Of a DNA stretch of 64,000 nt, positions 1 to 8,028 are shown one piece after another. A model generated the notes under the pieces. The model was not told where the DNA came from. It searched no databases and saw only the letters and a program-made list of their open reading frames with translations. The first letter of the stretch is position 1. Every line of letters begins with the position of its first letter. Source of the DNA: Mycobacterium sp. MFM001 (GTDB lineage: Bacteria > Actinomycetota > Actinomycetes > Mycobacteriales > Mycobacteriaceae). The position numbers were made by a program, and so were the translations under genes. The stretch is taken from the NCBI RefSeq assembly GCF_003402475.1, contig NZ_BFAB01000002.1:310001-374000 (forward strand), written 5' to 3'.

Positions 1-217
1 CATGGGACGGTCGGTGCGCCGCGGCGATGACCTGTTCGGCCGCAACGTCGCGATGGCGGCGCGGGTCGCGGGTCAGGCTGCGGGCGGCGAGATCCTGGTC
101 AGCGAGACGGTGCGCGACGCCGTCAAAGACGCCGACGGTCTTGGGTTCGACGACGGCCGCGACGCCGAGCTGAAGGGGTTCAGCGGAACCCAGCGGCTGT
201 ACGCGGTTACCGCTTAG
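1..217 (+). CDS. Class III adenylate cyclase, C-terminal end (partial)
   Basis: The gene enters from outside the window, so only the last 70 or so residues are visible. They contain the [15 protein letters not shown] and GEILVSE segments, which match the end of the class III nucleotidyl cyclase catalytic domain. There the Asn and Arg of the N-x-x-x-A-R motif hold the ribose and the transition state. The expected reaction is ATP to cyclic AMP; whether the protein has membrane or HAMP parts cannot be seen. M. tuberculosis has an adenylate-cyclase remnant (Rv1120c) at the corresponding place. The family call is secure; intactness of the gene is unknown. Confidence 0.8.
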   Translation, partial: MGRSVRRGDDLFGRNVAMAARVAGQAAGGEILVSETVRDAVKDADGLGFDDGRDAELKGFSGTQRLYAVTA

Positions 218-368
218 CCTCGGATTCGGCCAGCCGCTGGTGCAGCCGGGCGCGAATCTCGTCGGGCGTGTAGGACTTTCGCCGCCGCTGGTCGCGGGCC
301 ACCAGCACTCCCCCCGCAGCGACGCCGACAAGACCGGCCACGCCGAGCCACTTCCACACGTTGCGCAT
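207..368 (-). CDS. Small single-pass membrane protein, 53 aa
   Basis: An ATG at 368 opens a 53-residue frame ending at 207, overlapping the end of the cyclase gene by 11 bases tail to tail. The protein starts MRNVWKWLG, has one hydrophobic segment rich in Gly, Ala and Val (residues 6-24), then a basic stretch (RDQRRRK) and a short amphipathic tail ([20 protein letters not shown]). This is the layout of a small inner-membrane protein with a cytoplasmic tail. The [14 protein letters not shown] tail is one I associate with short conserved mycobacterial proteins, but I assign no function. Codon use looks coding, with G or C in most third positions. Confidence 0.6.
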   Translation of the reverse strand: MRNVWKWLGVAGLVGVAAGGVLVARDQRRRKSYTPDEIRARLHQRLAESEAKR

Positions 369-394
369 GGGGTAAGTCTGCCTATGGTGCTCTG

Positions 395-1096
395 GTGGAC
401 ACCAGTACCGTGACCCTGGATCGTGCGCTGGAGGAGACGCGGACCGGCGACATCTGGCTGTTTCGCGGCAGCTCGCGACCGGACCGCACGATTCAGACGC
501 TGTCGAACAGCCCGGTCAACCACGTCGGGATGACGGTGGCCATCGACGATCTGCCGCCGTTGATCTGGCATGCCGAGCTCGGCGACAAGCTGACCGACAT
601 CTGGACCGGCACCAACCACCGCGGCGTGCAACTCAACGACGCCCGCCAAGCCGTCGAACGCTGGGTGCACCACTACCACCAGCGCTGCTGGCTGCGGCAG
701 CTGACGCCGTACGCCGACCGCGAGCAGGAGGACCGCATGCTGCGGGTCATCGCCCGGCTGGACGGCACTCCCTTCCCCACTGCGGCGCGGCTCACCGGAC
801 GCTGGCTGTTGGGCCGGATCCCGACTGCCTACGACTGGGTAGAAGGAATCCCGGTGGTAGACAAGAAGGTTCGCGAAAGGGTGCGACGCCGCAGAGTCCA
901 GCGGAACGACGTCGGCCTGGAGACCGCCTATTGCGCCGAGACGGTGGCGATCACCTATCAGCAGATGGGATTGCTCGCCACCGAAAAGCCGTCGAATTGG
1001 TTTGACCCCGGGTCGTTTTGGAGCGGCGACACGTTGCCGTTGGCGCCCGGATACCAACTCGGCGACGAAGTCGCCGTCAGCGTGCCCCCGGCTTAG
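395..1096 (+). CDS. Permuted NlpC/P60-like (YiiX family) putative amidase or peptidase
   Basis: The 233-residue protein resembles circularly permuted papain-fold proteins of the YiiX/YebB type. In these the catalytic His comes first (GDIWLFRG, then SPVNHVGM with His43) and the catalytic Cys comes late (ETAYCAETVA, Cys180). Such folds hydrolyse amide or ester bonds in cell-wall peptides or lipids; the substrate here is unknown. I see no signal peptide or membrane segment, so a cytoplasmic role is likely. The GTG at 395 is the only sensible start, because the nearby ATG at 384 is out of frame. The 3' end overlaps the vapC stop by four bases in convergent orientation. Confidence 0.65.
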   Translation: MDTSTVTLDRALEETRTGDIWLFRGSSRPDRTIQTLSNSPVNHVGMTVAIDDLPPLIWHAELGDKLTDIWTGTNHRGVQLNDARQAVERWVHHYHQRCWLRQLTPYADREQEDRMLRVIARLDGTPFPTAARLTGRWLLGRIPTAYDWVEGIPVVDKKVRERVRRRRVQRNDVGLETAYCAETVAITYQQMGLLATEKPSNWFDPGSFWSGDTLPLAPGYQLGDEVAVSVPPA

Positions 1097-1494
1097 ACCG
1101 CTACGACGCGAACCAGATCGTCAAGCCCCGCAAAGTCCTCGGCGTTGCGGGTATAGAGATCTAACCCGTTGGCATGCGCTGTGGCGGCGATCAGCAGGTC
1201 CGCAAACCCGCTTCGCGGTTTCCGCCCTTCGCCGACTACGGCGGCTACCACCAGCCCATAGCTGCGTGCCGCGGTCCCGTCGAAAGGAAGTGGTTCGAAC
1301 TTCGCCTCGATTTCTTGCAGCCGTTGCTGCCGTCTGGCGGCTTCAGTGGGACTGGCGGCGAGGTGCGGTCCGGCAGCCAATTCGGCCGCGGTGATGGCCG
1401 ATATCGCCATCTCATCGGGCAATGACCTGACGACATCCGGGTCATGCCAGTCGATGACGACGGAGGTGTCGAGCAGTCCCGACGTCACGTTCAC
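1093..1494 (-). CDS. vapC: VapC family toxin, PIN-domain RNase
   Basis: The 133-residue protein is a complete PIN domain. The acidic residues that bind Mg2+ are visible: Asp9 in GLLDTSVVIDW, Glu38 in ITAAELAAG, Asp100 in FADLLIAATA and Asp121 in NAEDF. VapC toxins are Mg2+-dependent ribonucleases that cut tRNA or rRNA when freed from VapB. The start overlaps the end of vapB by four bases (ATGA), the usual translational coupling in vapBC operons. VapBC32 (Rv1113-Rv1114) lies near ychF in M. tuberculosis, so this may be its counterpart; I have not checked sequence identity. Confidence 0.9.
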   Translation of the reverse strand: MNVTSGLLDTSVVIDWHDPDVVRSLPDEMAISAITAAELAAGPHLAASPTEAARRQQRLQEIEAKFEPLPFDGTAARSYGLVVAAVVGEGRKPRSGFADLLIAATAHANGLDLYTRNAEDFAGLDDLVRVVAV

Positions 1495-1739
1495 AGGCGC
1501 TGATCGATCGCACGATCAAGGTCTTTGCGGAACTGATGCCGATCGATTCGGACGCCCGCGGCCGCCAACGCGGCCACCTCATCCCGGGGAATGAAGGAGC
1601 GCCGGCCAGTCCGGATCGGCCGCAGCTCGGCGACCGGCTCGCCGTTGCGCGTCACGATAAAGGACTCTCCGGCTGCCACGGCGTCGATCACTTTCGCGTT
1701 CTGGTTGCGCAACTCGCGCTGCGCGATCACATGCGCCAT
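1491..1739 (-). CDS. vapB: VapB family antitoxin (Phd/YefM-like)
   Basis: The 82-residue protein has a Phd/YefM-type N-terminus, including ELRNQNAKVIDAVAAGESF and FIVTRNGEPVAELRPI. This part forms the dimer that binds DNA. The Arg- and Asp-rich tail (residues 55-82) is the part that normally wraps around and inhibits the toxin. It is the first gene of a two-gene operon with vapC. A perfect 7-bp inverted repeat lies 8 bases upstream of the ATG and is probably the autoregulatory operator. Confidence 0.88.
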   Translation of the reverse strand: MAHVIAQRELRNQNAKVIDAVAAGESFIVTRNGEPVAELRPIRTGRRSFIPRDEVAALAAAGVRIDRHQFRKDLDRAIDQRL

Positions 1740-1746
1740 GAAGCCA

Positions 1747-1767
1747 GTGTAGCGAAGTGTGCTACAC
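1747..1767. promoter_or_regulatory. Inverted repeat, likely VapB/VapBC operator
   Basis: GTGTAGC and GCTACAC are perfect 7-bp arms around a 7-base spacer, placed directly upstream of vapB (ATG at 1739, minus strand). Position and symmetry fit the autoregulatory operators bound by VapBC complexes. A further GCTAC follows at 1771. The repeat is also upstream of the plus-strand gene at 1801 and could affect both. Confidence 0.6.
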
Positions 1768-1800
1768 GTTGCTACGTGCGCGGGTCTCTACGATTCGATC

Positions 1801-2208
1801 GTGGATCACCCCAGTAAGCGGCTCCTTGAACAGCGATTACGCAATCGGGTCATGGAGGCCGTGGAGTTACTCGCCGACGGCGATGACGGAGTGCGGTCGG
1901 ACCCCTGCTGCTATTACAACCTGTTCTTCGACTACATCAGTGACAAGGTCACACGGGAGTGGCGCGCCTGGAGCACGTTGTCGCCCAAGGAAGTTCGGCA
2001 GCTGGAAGGCCTTCAGGCCCTGCTGATCGAGTCGCTCGCGACCACTCGATTGATGGGCACCGAGGAACTGATCGCTTCGGGATGGCCGACGCGGATCGCC
2101 GCGGTTGCCGGACCGGTGTGGGAGGAGATGAAGGCGCGAGGGCGGTTCGACGAAGAGGTCGAGCAGTCCGATCCGCGGACCATCCCCGAGCACGGAAGCC
2201 GTGGCTAG
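1801..2208 (+). CDS. Conserved hypothetical protein, about 135 aa
   Basis: This is a soluble, mostly helical protein with the distinctive CCYYNLFFDYISD segment near residues 35-47 and a charged helical C-terminus (EEMKARGRFDEEVEQ). I do not recognise the family. The frame is open from a GTG at 1759, but that codon lies inside the vapB operator palindrome, so the GTG at 1801 (protein beginning VDHPSKRLLEQ) is the better start; it gives 135 residues. The gene is divergent from vapBC and overlaps the secreted-protein gene on the other strand by four bases at its 3' end. Confidence 0.6.
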   Translation: MDHPSKRLLEQRLRNRVMEAVELLADGDDGVRSDPCCYYNLFFDYISDKVTREWRAWSTLSPKEVRQLEGLQALLIESLATTRLMGTEELIASGWPTRIAAVAGPVWEEMKARGRFDEEVEQSDPRTIPEHGSRG

Positions 2209-2558
2209 ATCGGCGTCCATACCTTGTTGTTCCAGAAGCCCCACGCGTTGTCATCGGTCTTCCACATCACATGAGCCCCAGGCGCCCACGGCGGTGGAGG
2301 TGGCTGCGGGGGTGCCCACGTCGGCGGGGGTCCCCAGGGCCCGAAGCCCGCCGGACCGGCGGCGCCTTGCCAGTCGTGGCATTGACCCCAGTCCCAGTCG
2401 TAGGCCGTACCCCAGCTCGGATCCCATGGATTGCCCGGGCACCAGTGATGGCTTGGGGCCGCATGCGCGATGCCACCGGCCAGTCCGAGAGCAGACAAAA
2501 CCAACAGCACTCTTATCGACCACCGCGCCACCGGTTTCGTTCGCTTTAGAGTCGCCAT
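2205..2558 (-). CDS. Secreted Trp/Pro-rich protein, 117 aa
   Basis: The protein has a clear Sec signal peptide: a basic start (MATLKRTKPVARW), a hydrophobic core (VLLVLSALGLAGG) and a cleavage site after IAHA near residue 33. The mature part of about 84 residues is rich in Trp, Pro and Gly, for example WCPGNPWDPSWGTAYDWDW, followed by a poly-proline stretch. It has two cysteines that could form one disulfide. Small W/P/G-rich secreted proteins are common in mycobacteria but have no general function. It lies downstream of and on the same strand as ychF, with 121 bases between. Confidence 0.75.
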   Translation of the reverse strand: MATLKRTKPVARWSIRVLLVLSALGLAGGIAHAAPSHHWCPGNPWDPSWGTAYDWDWGQCHDWQGAAGPAGFGPWGPPPTWAPPQPPPPPWAPGAHVMWKTDDNAWGFWNNKVWTPI

Positions 2559-2679
2559 CTCCCAAGAATGGTCGGCAGGCGACTTCGCCGCTAGGCGTTC
2601 GGGCCGGCCGTCTACATCGAGCGTGGGGCTTATGTACGAAAAACCCGACGACCGCGTGCATATCCCCCACGCTCGGCGC

Positions 2680-3753
2680 CTAGACGTTGAAGCGGAACTC
2701 GACCACGTCGCCGTCGGCCATCACGTAGTCCTTGCCCTCCATGCGCACCTTGCCGGCGGCTTTGGCGGCGGCCATCGATCCCGCGGCGACCAGGTCGTCG
2801 TAGGACACGATTTCGGCCTTGATGAAACCCTTTTCGAAGTCGGAGTGGATCACCCCGGCCGCCTTCGGCGCGGCGTCGCCCTGGTGAATGACCCACGCCC
2901 GCGCCTCCTTGGGCCCGGCCGTCAGAAAGGTCTGCAGCTTCAGGGTGTGAAAGCCGGCCCGGGCTAGCGCGTCGAGGCCGCGTTCGGTCTGCCCGATGGA
3001 CTCCAGCAGCTCGGCGGCCGACTCGTCGTCGAGCTCGGCCAGTTCCGCTTCGACCTTGGCGTCCAGGAACACCGCATCGGCGGGCGCCACGAGCTCGCGC
3101 AGCGCGGCGACCCGCGCGGCGTCCGTCAGCACCGCTTCGTCGGCATTGAACACATACAGGAATGGCTTGGTGGTCAGCAGGTTCAGCTCGCGCAGCAGCG
3201 AGGCGTCCAGGCCCGCCGCGAAAAGCGTCTTTCCGCCGTCAAGAATCTGCTGGGCGGCCACCGCGGCCTCGTGGACCGGTTTGCGGTCCTTGCTGTTGCG
3301 GGCTTCCTTCTCCAGCCGCGGCACGGCGCGTTCCAGCGTTTGCAGATCGGCCAGGATCAACTCGGTCTCGATGACTTCGATGTCGGATTTGGGGTCGACC
3401 TCGCCGGCGACGTGAGCCACGTCGTCGTCCGAAAAGACCCGCACCACTTGGCAAATCGCGTCACACTCGCGGATGTTGGCCAGGAACTTGTTGCCCAGCC
3501 CGGCGCCTTCGGAAGCGCCCGCGACCAGCCCGGCGATGTCGACGAACGTCACCGGCGCCGGCACGATCCGCTCCGAATCGAACATCTCGGCCAGCTTGGG
3601 TAACCGGGGATCGGGCAGCGGAACGACGCCCTCATTGGGTTCGATGGTCGCGAACGGGTAGTTGGCGGCCACCACGTCGTTTTTGGTCAACGCGTTGAAC
3701 AGCGTCGACTTGCCGACGTTGGGCAAACCCACGATCCCCAGGCTCAAGCTCAC
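2680..3753 (-). CDS. ychF: Redox-regulated ATPase YchF (Obg-like)
   Basis: The P-loop is GLPNVGKST (residues 9-17), followed by NYPFATIEPNEG and the G3 motif DIAGLVAGAS. The C-terminal TGS-like domain ends DGDVVEFRFNV. YchF/OLA1 proteins prefer ATP to GTP and associate with ribosomes in stress responses. I place the start at the GTG at 3753 (VSLSLGIVGLPN), which gives 357 residues, the length I recall for the M. tuberculosis protein (Rv1112). The frame stays open upstream to 4020, but that extension does not resemble the family and overlaps the neighbouring gene's 5' end. Confidence 0.95.
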   Translation of the reverse strand: MSLSLGIVGLPNVGKSTLFNALTKNDVVAANYPFATIEPNEGVVPLPDPRLPKLAEMFDSERIVPAPVTFVDIAGLVAGASEGAGLGNKFLANIRECDAICQVVRVFSDDDVAHVAGEVDPKSDIEVIETELILADLQTLERAVPRLEKEARNSKDRKPVHEAAVAAQQILDGGKTLFAAGLDASLLRELNLLTTKPFLYVFNADEAVLTDAARVAALRELVAPADAVFLDAKVEAELAELDDESAAELLESIGQTERGLDALARAGFHTLKLQTFLTAGPKEARAWVIHQGDAAPKAAGVIHSDFEKGFIKAEIVSYDDLVAAGSMAAAKAAGKVRMEGKDYVMADGDVVEFRFNV

Positions 3754-3871
3754 AGGGAGCCAAGTGTAGGGGTGATCGCAAGCGCGGCGAAGCCGGGCGA
3801 AGCGGATCACCCCGCAAGTCCAAAGGCAGGTCTTTACGCGCCTTTCGGCGCTGAGCCGGTACGGTCGACGT

Positions 3872-4864
3872 GTGTCAGCACAGCGGGCGAGGTCGGCGGT
3901 GACGGCAGACCATCGCTCGATCTTTCCCAGCATGCCCGGTGTCCCATGGTGGGCAGCGGTCGTGATCGGCGTGACCGCCACCGCGGCGGGCTTCGCGTTC
4001 GACGCCGGATCGGGCAACAAGGAGCTGACCGGCGTCTTCTCCGCTCTCTACGTCGTGGGCTGCCTGGCGGCAGTGCTGGCGGTGCGGCAAGCCGGCGTCT
4101 TCACCGCGGTCATCCAGCCGCCGCTGATCCTGTTCTGCGCGGTGCCCGGAGCGTACTGGCTGTTCCACGGCGCCAAGATCACCGGGCTGAAGGACCTGCT
4201 GATCAACTGCGGCTATCCGCTGATCGAGCGTTTCCCGCTGATGCTGTTCACCTCGGCCGCCGTCCTGCTGATCGGGATGGTCCGCTGGTATCTGGGTATG
4301 GGGGCGCGCTCGGCGGCGACGGGCGAAGCCGACACGGCCGGCGAGGACAAGGGCGGCATCGTCGCGAAGCTGGTATCGCTGCTCGGGCGTGACTCCGCCA
4401 AGCCCGAGCACACCGGCAAGACGGCGAGGACTCGAGCACGGCGCAGCGAGCGTTCGACCAGATCGCGGCAAGCATCTGCCAGGCGACCGGCCGCTTCTCG
4501 CTCCCGGCATGTACGACCGCCCCTGGATGACGAGCCCGCGGTCGAACGTCCCCGTCGTCGGCGCCCAGCCCCGTCAGCCCGGGATGCCGATTCACCCGAC
4601 TCGCCGCGGAGGACCAGGACGCCGCGCGACCCGGACCTGCGCGACCGGCCGCCACGCGAGATCCGTCGGGACCCGCATGTGCGTCGCAGCGGGGCGGCCA
4701 CCCGCCGCAGCAGTCGCTTCGACCCCTATGACCCCGTCGAGCCGTACGAGCCGGCCAAACCCGCCGAGCCCCCGCGCCGCCGGCCAGCCCCGACAGGCGC
4801 CACGGCGACACATCACCCGATCTCACGGGTTCGCTACCGGAACTCGCCCCCGCGCGAGCAATAG
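3872..4864 (+). CDS. DUF6542 membrane protein with Arg-rich tail
   Basis: The N-terminal 150 residues hold about four transmembrane segments (near 25-42, 52-70, 77-95 and 122-140) and match the actinobacterial DUF6542 family, as in VPWWAAVVIGVTATAAGFAF and LTGVFSALYVVGCLAAVLA. Residues 180-330 form a long disordered tail of Arg, Pro and Asp repeats, probably cytoplasmic. The start is the GTG at 3872. It is divergent from ychF and convergent with ispH, whose stop begins one base after this one ends. Its position matches M. tuberculosis Rv1111c. Function is unknown. Confidence 0.82.
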   Translation: MSAQRARSAVTADHRSIFPSMPGVPWWAAVVIGVTATAAGFAFDAGSGNKELTGVFSALYVVGCLAAVLAVRQAGVFTAVIQPPLILFCAVPGAYWLFHGAKITGLKDLLINCGYPLIERFPLMLFTSAAVLLIGMVRWYLGMGARSAATGEADTAGEDKGGIVAKLVSLLGRDSAKPEHTGKTARTRARRSERSTRSRQASARRPAASRSRHVRPPLDDEPAVERPRRRRPAPSARDADSPDSPRRTRTPRDPDLRDRPPREIRRDPHVRRSGAATRRSSRFDPYDPVEPYEPAKPAEPPRRRPAPTGATATHHPISRVRYRNSPPREQ

Positions 4865-5893
4865 CTAAGAACGCGCGGGCCGGATTTCCCGCGGCAGCGC
4901 GAACACCAGCGTCTCGTTGGCCGTCGTCACCGGCTGCACCACGTCGTAGCCGTGTTCGGCCAGCCGCTCCAGGACGCCGCGCACCAGGATCTCGGGCACC
5001 GACGCTCCGGACGTGACGCCGACCGTGGTGACGTCGTCCAGCCAGGCCGGGTCGATGTCGTCGGCGCAGTCCACGAGGTGAGCGGCGCGAGAACCGGCGC
5101 CCAGTGCCACCTCGACCAGCCGCACCGAGTTCGACGAGTTGGCCGAGCCGACCACGATCACCAGCTCGCACTCCGGCGCCATCGCCTTGACCGCCACCTG
5201 GCGGTTTTGGGTGGCGTAGCAGATGTCGTCGCTGGGCGGGTCCTGCAGCTTCGGGAAACGCTCCCGCAGCCGCTGCACGGTCTCCATGGTCTCGTCGACG
5301 CTCAGCGTGGTCTGCGAGAGCCAGATGACCTTGTTCTCGTCGCGGACCGTGACCTGCTCGACGGCGGCTGGCCCGTCGACCAGCTGCACATGGTCGGGCG
5401 CCTCGCCGGCGGTGCCGACGACCTCCTCGTGACCCTCATGGCCGATCAGCAGGATGTCGTAGTCGTCGCGGGCGAAGCGTTTGGCCTCGTTGTGCACCTT
5501 GGTAACAAGCGGGCAGGTGGCGTCGATCACCTGGAGGCTGCGTTCGGCGGCAGATGTGTGCACGCTCGGCGCCACACCGTGCGCGGAGAACACCACGATC
5601 GCGCCCTCGGGCACCTCGTCGGTCTCGTCGACGAACACCGCGCCCGCCTTGGCCAGCGTCTCCACCACATGCCGGTTGTGCACGATCTCATGGCGGACAT
5701 AGACCGGCGGGCCGTGCTTCTCCAGCGCGCGCTCGACCGTCTCGACGGCGCGGTCGACGCCGGCGCAATATCCGCGGGGCTCGGCCAGCAGCACGCGCTT
5801 GCCGGTGGCGGGCTCCACCACCGAGCCGGACGCGCCCGGAATCCCCATGTTGACGGTCGGAGGCATGCCAACCAGGGTACTTTCCGTCGACAT
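4865..5893 (-). CDS. ispH: 4-hydroxy-3-methylbut-2-enyl diphosphate reductase
   Basis: This is the last enzyme of the MEP isoprenoid pathway, reducing HMBPP to IPP and DMAPP with a 4Fe-4S cluster. The three cluster cysteines are present: Cys43 in [10 protein letters not shown], Cys127 in DATCPLVTK and Cys225 in [11 protein letters not shown]. The substrate-binding segments [16 protein letters not shown] and [11 protein letters not shown] are also present. I give the ATG at 5893 (342 aa); the ATG at 5866 would give 333 aa, nearer the M. tuberculosis LytB2 length and with a GGAAAG element upstream. The gene is divergent from the Rv1109c-type gene with 48 bases between. Confidence 0.95.
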   Translation of the reverse strand: MSTESTLVGMPPTVNMGIPGASGSVVEPATGKRVLLAEPRGYCAGVDRAVETVERALEKHGPPVYVRHEIVHNRHVVETLAKAGAVFVDETDEVPEGAIVVFSAHGVAPSVHTSAAERSLQVIDATCPLVTKVHNEAKRFARDDYDILLIGHEGHEEVVGTAGEAPDHVQLVDGPAAVEQVTVRDENKVIWLSQTTLSVDETMETVQRLRERFPKLQDPPSDDICYATQNRQVAVKAMAPECELVIVVGSANSSNSVRLVEVALGAGSRAAHLVDCADDIDPAWLDDVTTVGVTSGASVPEILVRGVLERLAEHGYDVVQPVTTANETLVFALPREIRPARS

Positions 5894-5941
5894 GGCGCCG
5901 CCAGCTTGGACTTGACCGCTGCTTAAGGCAGGCTGGGACGC

Positions 5942-6517
5942 ATGGCTACTGCACCGTATGGGGTTCGGCTGCTGGTGGGGGCGGCGACCGTCGCCGTCGA
6001 GGAGACGATGAAGCTGCCGAAAACCATCCTGATGTACCCGATGACATTGGCCAGCCAGGCCGCGCACATCGTGATGCGCTTCCAGCAGAACATGGCCGAT
6101 CTGGTGATCAAGGGCGACGCCACCCTCGAGACGATCTTCCCGCCGAAGGACGAACAGCCGGAGTGGGCGACGTTCGACGAGGACATGGAGGAGCAGGCGC
6201 CGGCCGTCGACGCCTCCGACAACGAGCGCCGCGCCGAGGGGCGGTTCGCGCTCTACTCGACATCCGATGCGCCGGCCGATCCACCGACCACGCCGGTCCG
6301 GCCCGCCAAGAAGAAGCCGACGGCCGACGCGCCCGCGCCGCCGGTGGCCAAGGAACTCGACTACGAAACGCTGACCCTGGCGCAGCTGCGGGCCCGGCTC
6401 AACACGTTGGATGTCGACGAGCTCGAGGCATTGCTGGCCTATGAGGAGGCCACCCGGGCGCGCGCGCCGTTCCAGACGCTGCTGGCCAACAGGATCACCC
6501 GCGCGACCGCGAAGTGA
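5942..6517 (+). CDS. Rv1109c-type lipid-droplet-associated protein
   Basis: This 191-residue protein has an N-terminal amphipathic and hydrophobic part (residues 1-60, with [20 protein letters not shown]), a Pro/Ala/Lys-rich linker, and a conserved C-terminal helical domain ([25 protein letters not shown]). It matches the actinobacterial family typified by Rv1109c, described as lipid-droplet associated; an amphipathic N-terminus would suit binding to lipid surfaces. It sits upstream of xseA with a four-base GTGA overlap, so the two are translationally coupled, although no shared role is evident. Confidence 0.75.
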   Translation: MATAPYGVRLLVGAATVAVEETMKLPKTILMYPMTLASQAAHIVMRFQQNMADLVIKGDATLETIFPPKDEQPEWATFDEDMEEQAPAVDASDNERRAEGRFALYSTSDAPADPPTTPVRPAKKKPTADAPAPPVAKELDYETLTLAQLRARLNTLDVDELEALLAYEEATRARAPFQTLLANRITRATAK

Positions 6518-7758
6518 CCCAAGCCGCGCAACCGAATTCAGCCGAGAACCCGTTCCCGGTACGCGCGGTGGCCGTCCGGGTCGCGGGCTGGATCGACAAG
6601 CTGGGCACCGTGTGGGTCGAAGGTCAGCTGACCCAGATCAACATCCGGCCGGACTCCAAGACGGTGTTCATGGTGCTGCGCGACCCGGCCGCCGACATGT
6701 CGCTGACGGTGACGTGCCCGCGTGATCTGGTGCTGGGCGCGCCGGTCAAACTGGCCGAGGGCACCCAGGTGGTGGTGTGCGGCAAGCCCACCTTCTACAC
6801 CGGGCGCGGCACATTCTCGTTGCGGCTCAGTGAAATTCGCGCGGTCGGTATCGGCGAGCTGCTGGCGCGCATCGAGCGCCTGCGCCAGCTGCTGGACGCC
6901 GAAGGACTCTTCGATCCGCGGCTGCGGCGGCCGATTCCTTTCCTGCCCAACGTTATTGGACTCATCACCGGCCGGGCCAGCGCCGCCGAGCACGACGTGA
7001 CGACGGTGGCCGCCGCGCGCTGGCCCGCGGTGCGGTTTGCGGTGCGCAACACCGCGGTGCAGGGACCCAACGCGCTGGCCCAGATTGTCGAGGCGCTGGG
7101 CGAATTGGACGCCGATCCGGGCGTCGACGTCATTGTGGTGGCTCGCGGCGGCGGCAGCGTCGAGGATCTACTGCCGTTTTCCGACGAGACACTGTGCCGC
7201 GCGATCGCGGCGTGTCGCACGCCGGTGGTCAGCGCAGTGGGCCACGAACCCGATAATCCGTTGTGCGACTTGGTCGCCGACCTGCGCGCCGCCACCCCGA
7301 CCGATGCGGCCAAGAAGATCGTGCCGGATACCGCGGCCGAACAGCATCTGATCGACGACTTGCGGCGCCGCAGCGCCCAAGCACTGCGCAACTGGGTATC
7401 CCGCGAAGAACGGGCGCTGGCTTCGTTGCGCAGTCGCCCGGTGCTGGCCGAGCCGCTGGCCGCTCTACAGGTGCGCGCCGACGAGATCCACCGCGCCCGG
7501 TCCGCGGTGCGGCGCGACATCACCCGGCTGATCGGTGCCGAGGGCGACCGCGTGGGCCATCTGGCCGCAAGGCTGGCGACGCTGGGCCCGGCGGCCACGT
7601 TGGCCCGCGGCTACGCCGTGGTGCAGACGATTCCGTCCTCTGGCCCTGCTTCCGTGCTTCGGTCGGTGGACGACGCGCCGGCCGGGACCCGGTTGCGGGT
7701 GCGGGTCGGCGACGGCGCAGTGGCGGCGACGAGCGAAGGACCTACCGATGGAGACTAG
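6514..7758 (+). CDS. xseA: Exodeoxyribonuclease VII large subunit
   Basis: The 414-residue protein begins with an OB-fold (about residues 15-110, [14 protein letters not shown]) followed by the nuclease domain with [31 protein letters not shown] and [18 protein letters not shown] helical C-terminal region follows. With XseB it forms a metal-independent nuclease that degrades single-stranded DNA from both ends to oligonucleotides, in mismatch repair and damage tolerance. The start GTG overlaps the stop of the upstream gene, and the 3' end overlaps xseB by 11 bases. Confidence 0.95.
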   Translation: MTQAAQPNSAENPFPVRAVAVRVAGWIDKLGTVWVEGQLTQINIRPDSKTVFMVLRDPAADMSLTVTCPRDLVLGAPVKLAEGTQVVVCGKPTFYTGRGTFSLRLSEIRAVGIGELLARIERLRQLLDAEGLFDPRLRRPIPFLPNVIGLITGRASAAEHDVTTVAAARWPAVRFAVRNTAVQGPNALAQIVEALGELDADPGVDVIVVARGGGSVEDLLPFSDETLCRAIAACRTPVVSAVGHEPDNPLCDLVADLRAATPTDAAKKIVPDTAAEQHLIDDLRRRSAQALRNWVSREERALASLRSRPVLAEPLAALQVRADEIHRARSAVRRDITRLIGAEGDRVGHLAARLATLGPAATLARGYAVVQTIPSSGPASVLRSVDDAPAGTRLRVRVGDGAVAATSEGPTDGD

Positions 7759-7966
7759 GCCCGTTAGTGAACTCGGGTACGAGGATTGCCGCGACGAGCT
7801 GATCGAGGTCGTGAGGCTGCTGGAGCAGGGCGGGCTGGACCTCGATGCGTCGCTGAAGCTGTGGGAAAGAGGCGAACAGCTGGCTAAACGCTGTGAAGAG
7901 CACTTAGCTGGAGCTCGCAAGCGAGTAGCCGACGCGTTGGCTGCCGGTGACGCCGACGATAGCTGA
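7748..7966 (+). CDS. xseB: Exodeoxyribonuclease VII small subunit
   Basis: This 72-residue helical protein contains the family signature [20 protein letters not shown], then [20 protein letters not shown] and a helical end. XseB subunits wrap around the long C-terminal helices of XseA. The ATG at 7748 lies within the last codons of xseA, an 11-base overlap that supports coupled synthesis of the two subunits. Confidence 0.93.
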   Translation: METRPVSELGYEDCRDELIEVVRLLEQGGLDLDASLKLWERGEQLAKRCEEHLAGARKRVADALAAGDADDS

Positions 7967-8000
7967 CCAGGCGACCAGTTCGACGATTTCAGTACCGAAC

Positions 8001-8014
8001 TGGAACACGTTTCA
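8001..8014. promoter_or_regulatory. KstR-type operator in the 3beta-HSD promoter
   Basis: TGGAACACGTTTCA fits the published KstR consensus TnnAACnnGTTnnA at every fixed position and is nearly palindromic. It ends 14 bases before the ATG of the 3beta-hydroxysteroid dehydrogenase gene. A possible -10 hexamer, TATGCT, lies at 8017-8022, so a bound repressor would block the promoter. KstR is the TetR-family repressor of cholesterol-catabolism genes, released by 3-oxo-cholestenoic acyl-CoA. Binding here is inferred from the motif. Confidence 0.65.
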
Positions 8015-8028
8015 GTTATGCTGGCCGA

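Noticed and set aside
3754..4020. N-terminal extension of YchF
   Set aside because: Not similar to the family and reaches into the neighbouring gene; the GTG at 3753 gives the standard length.
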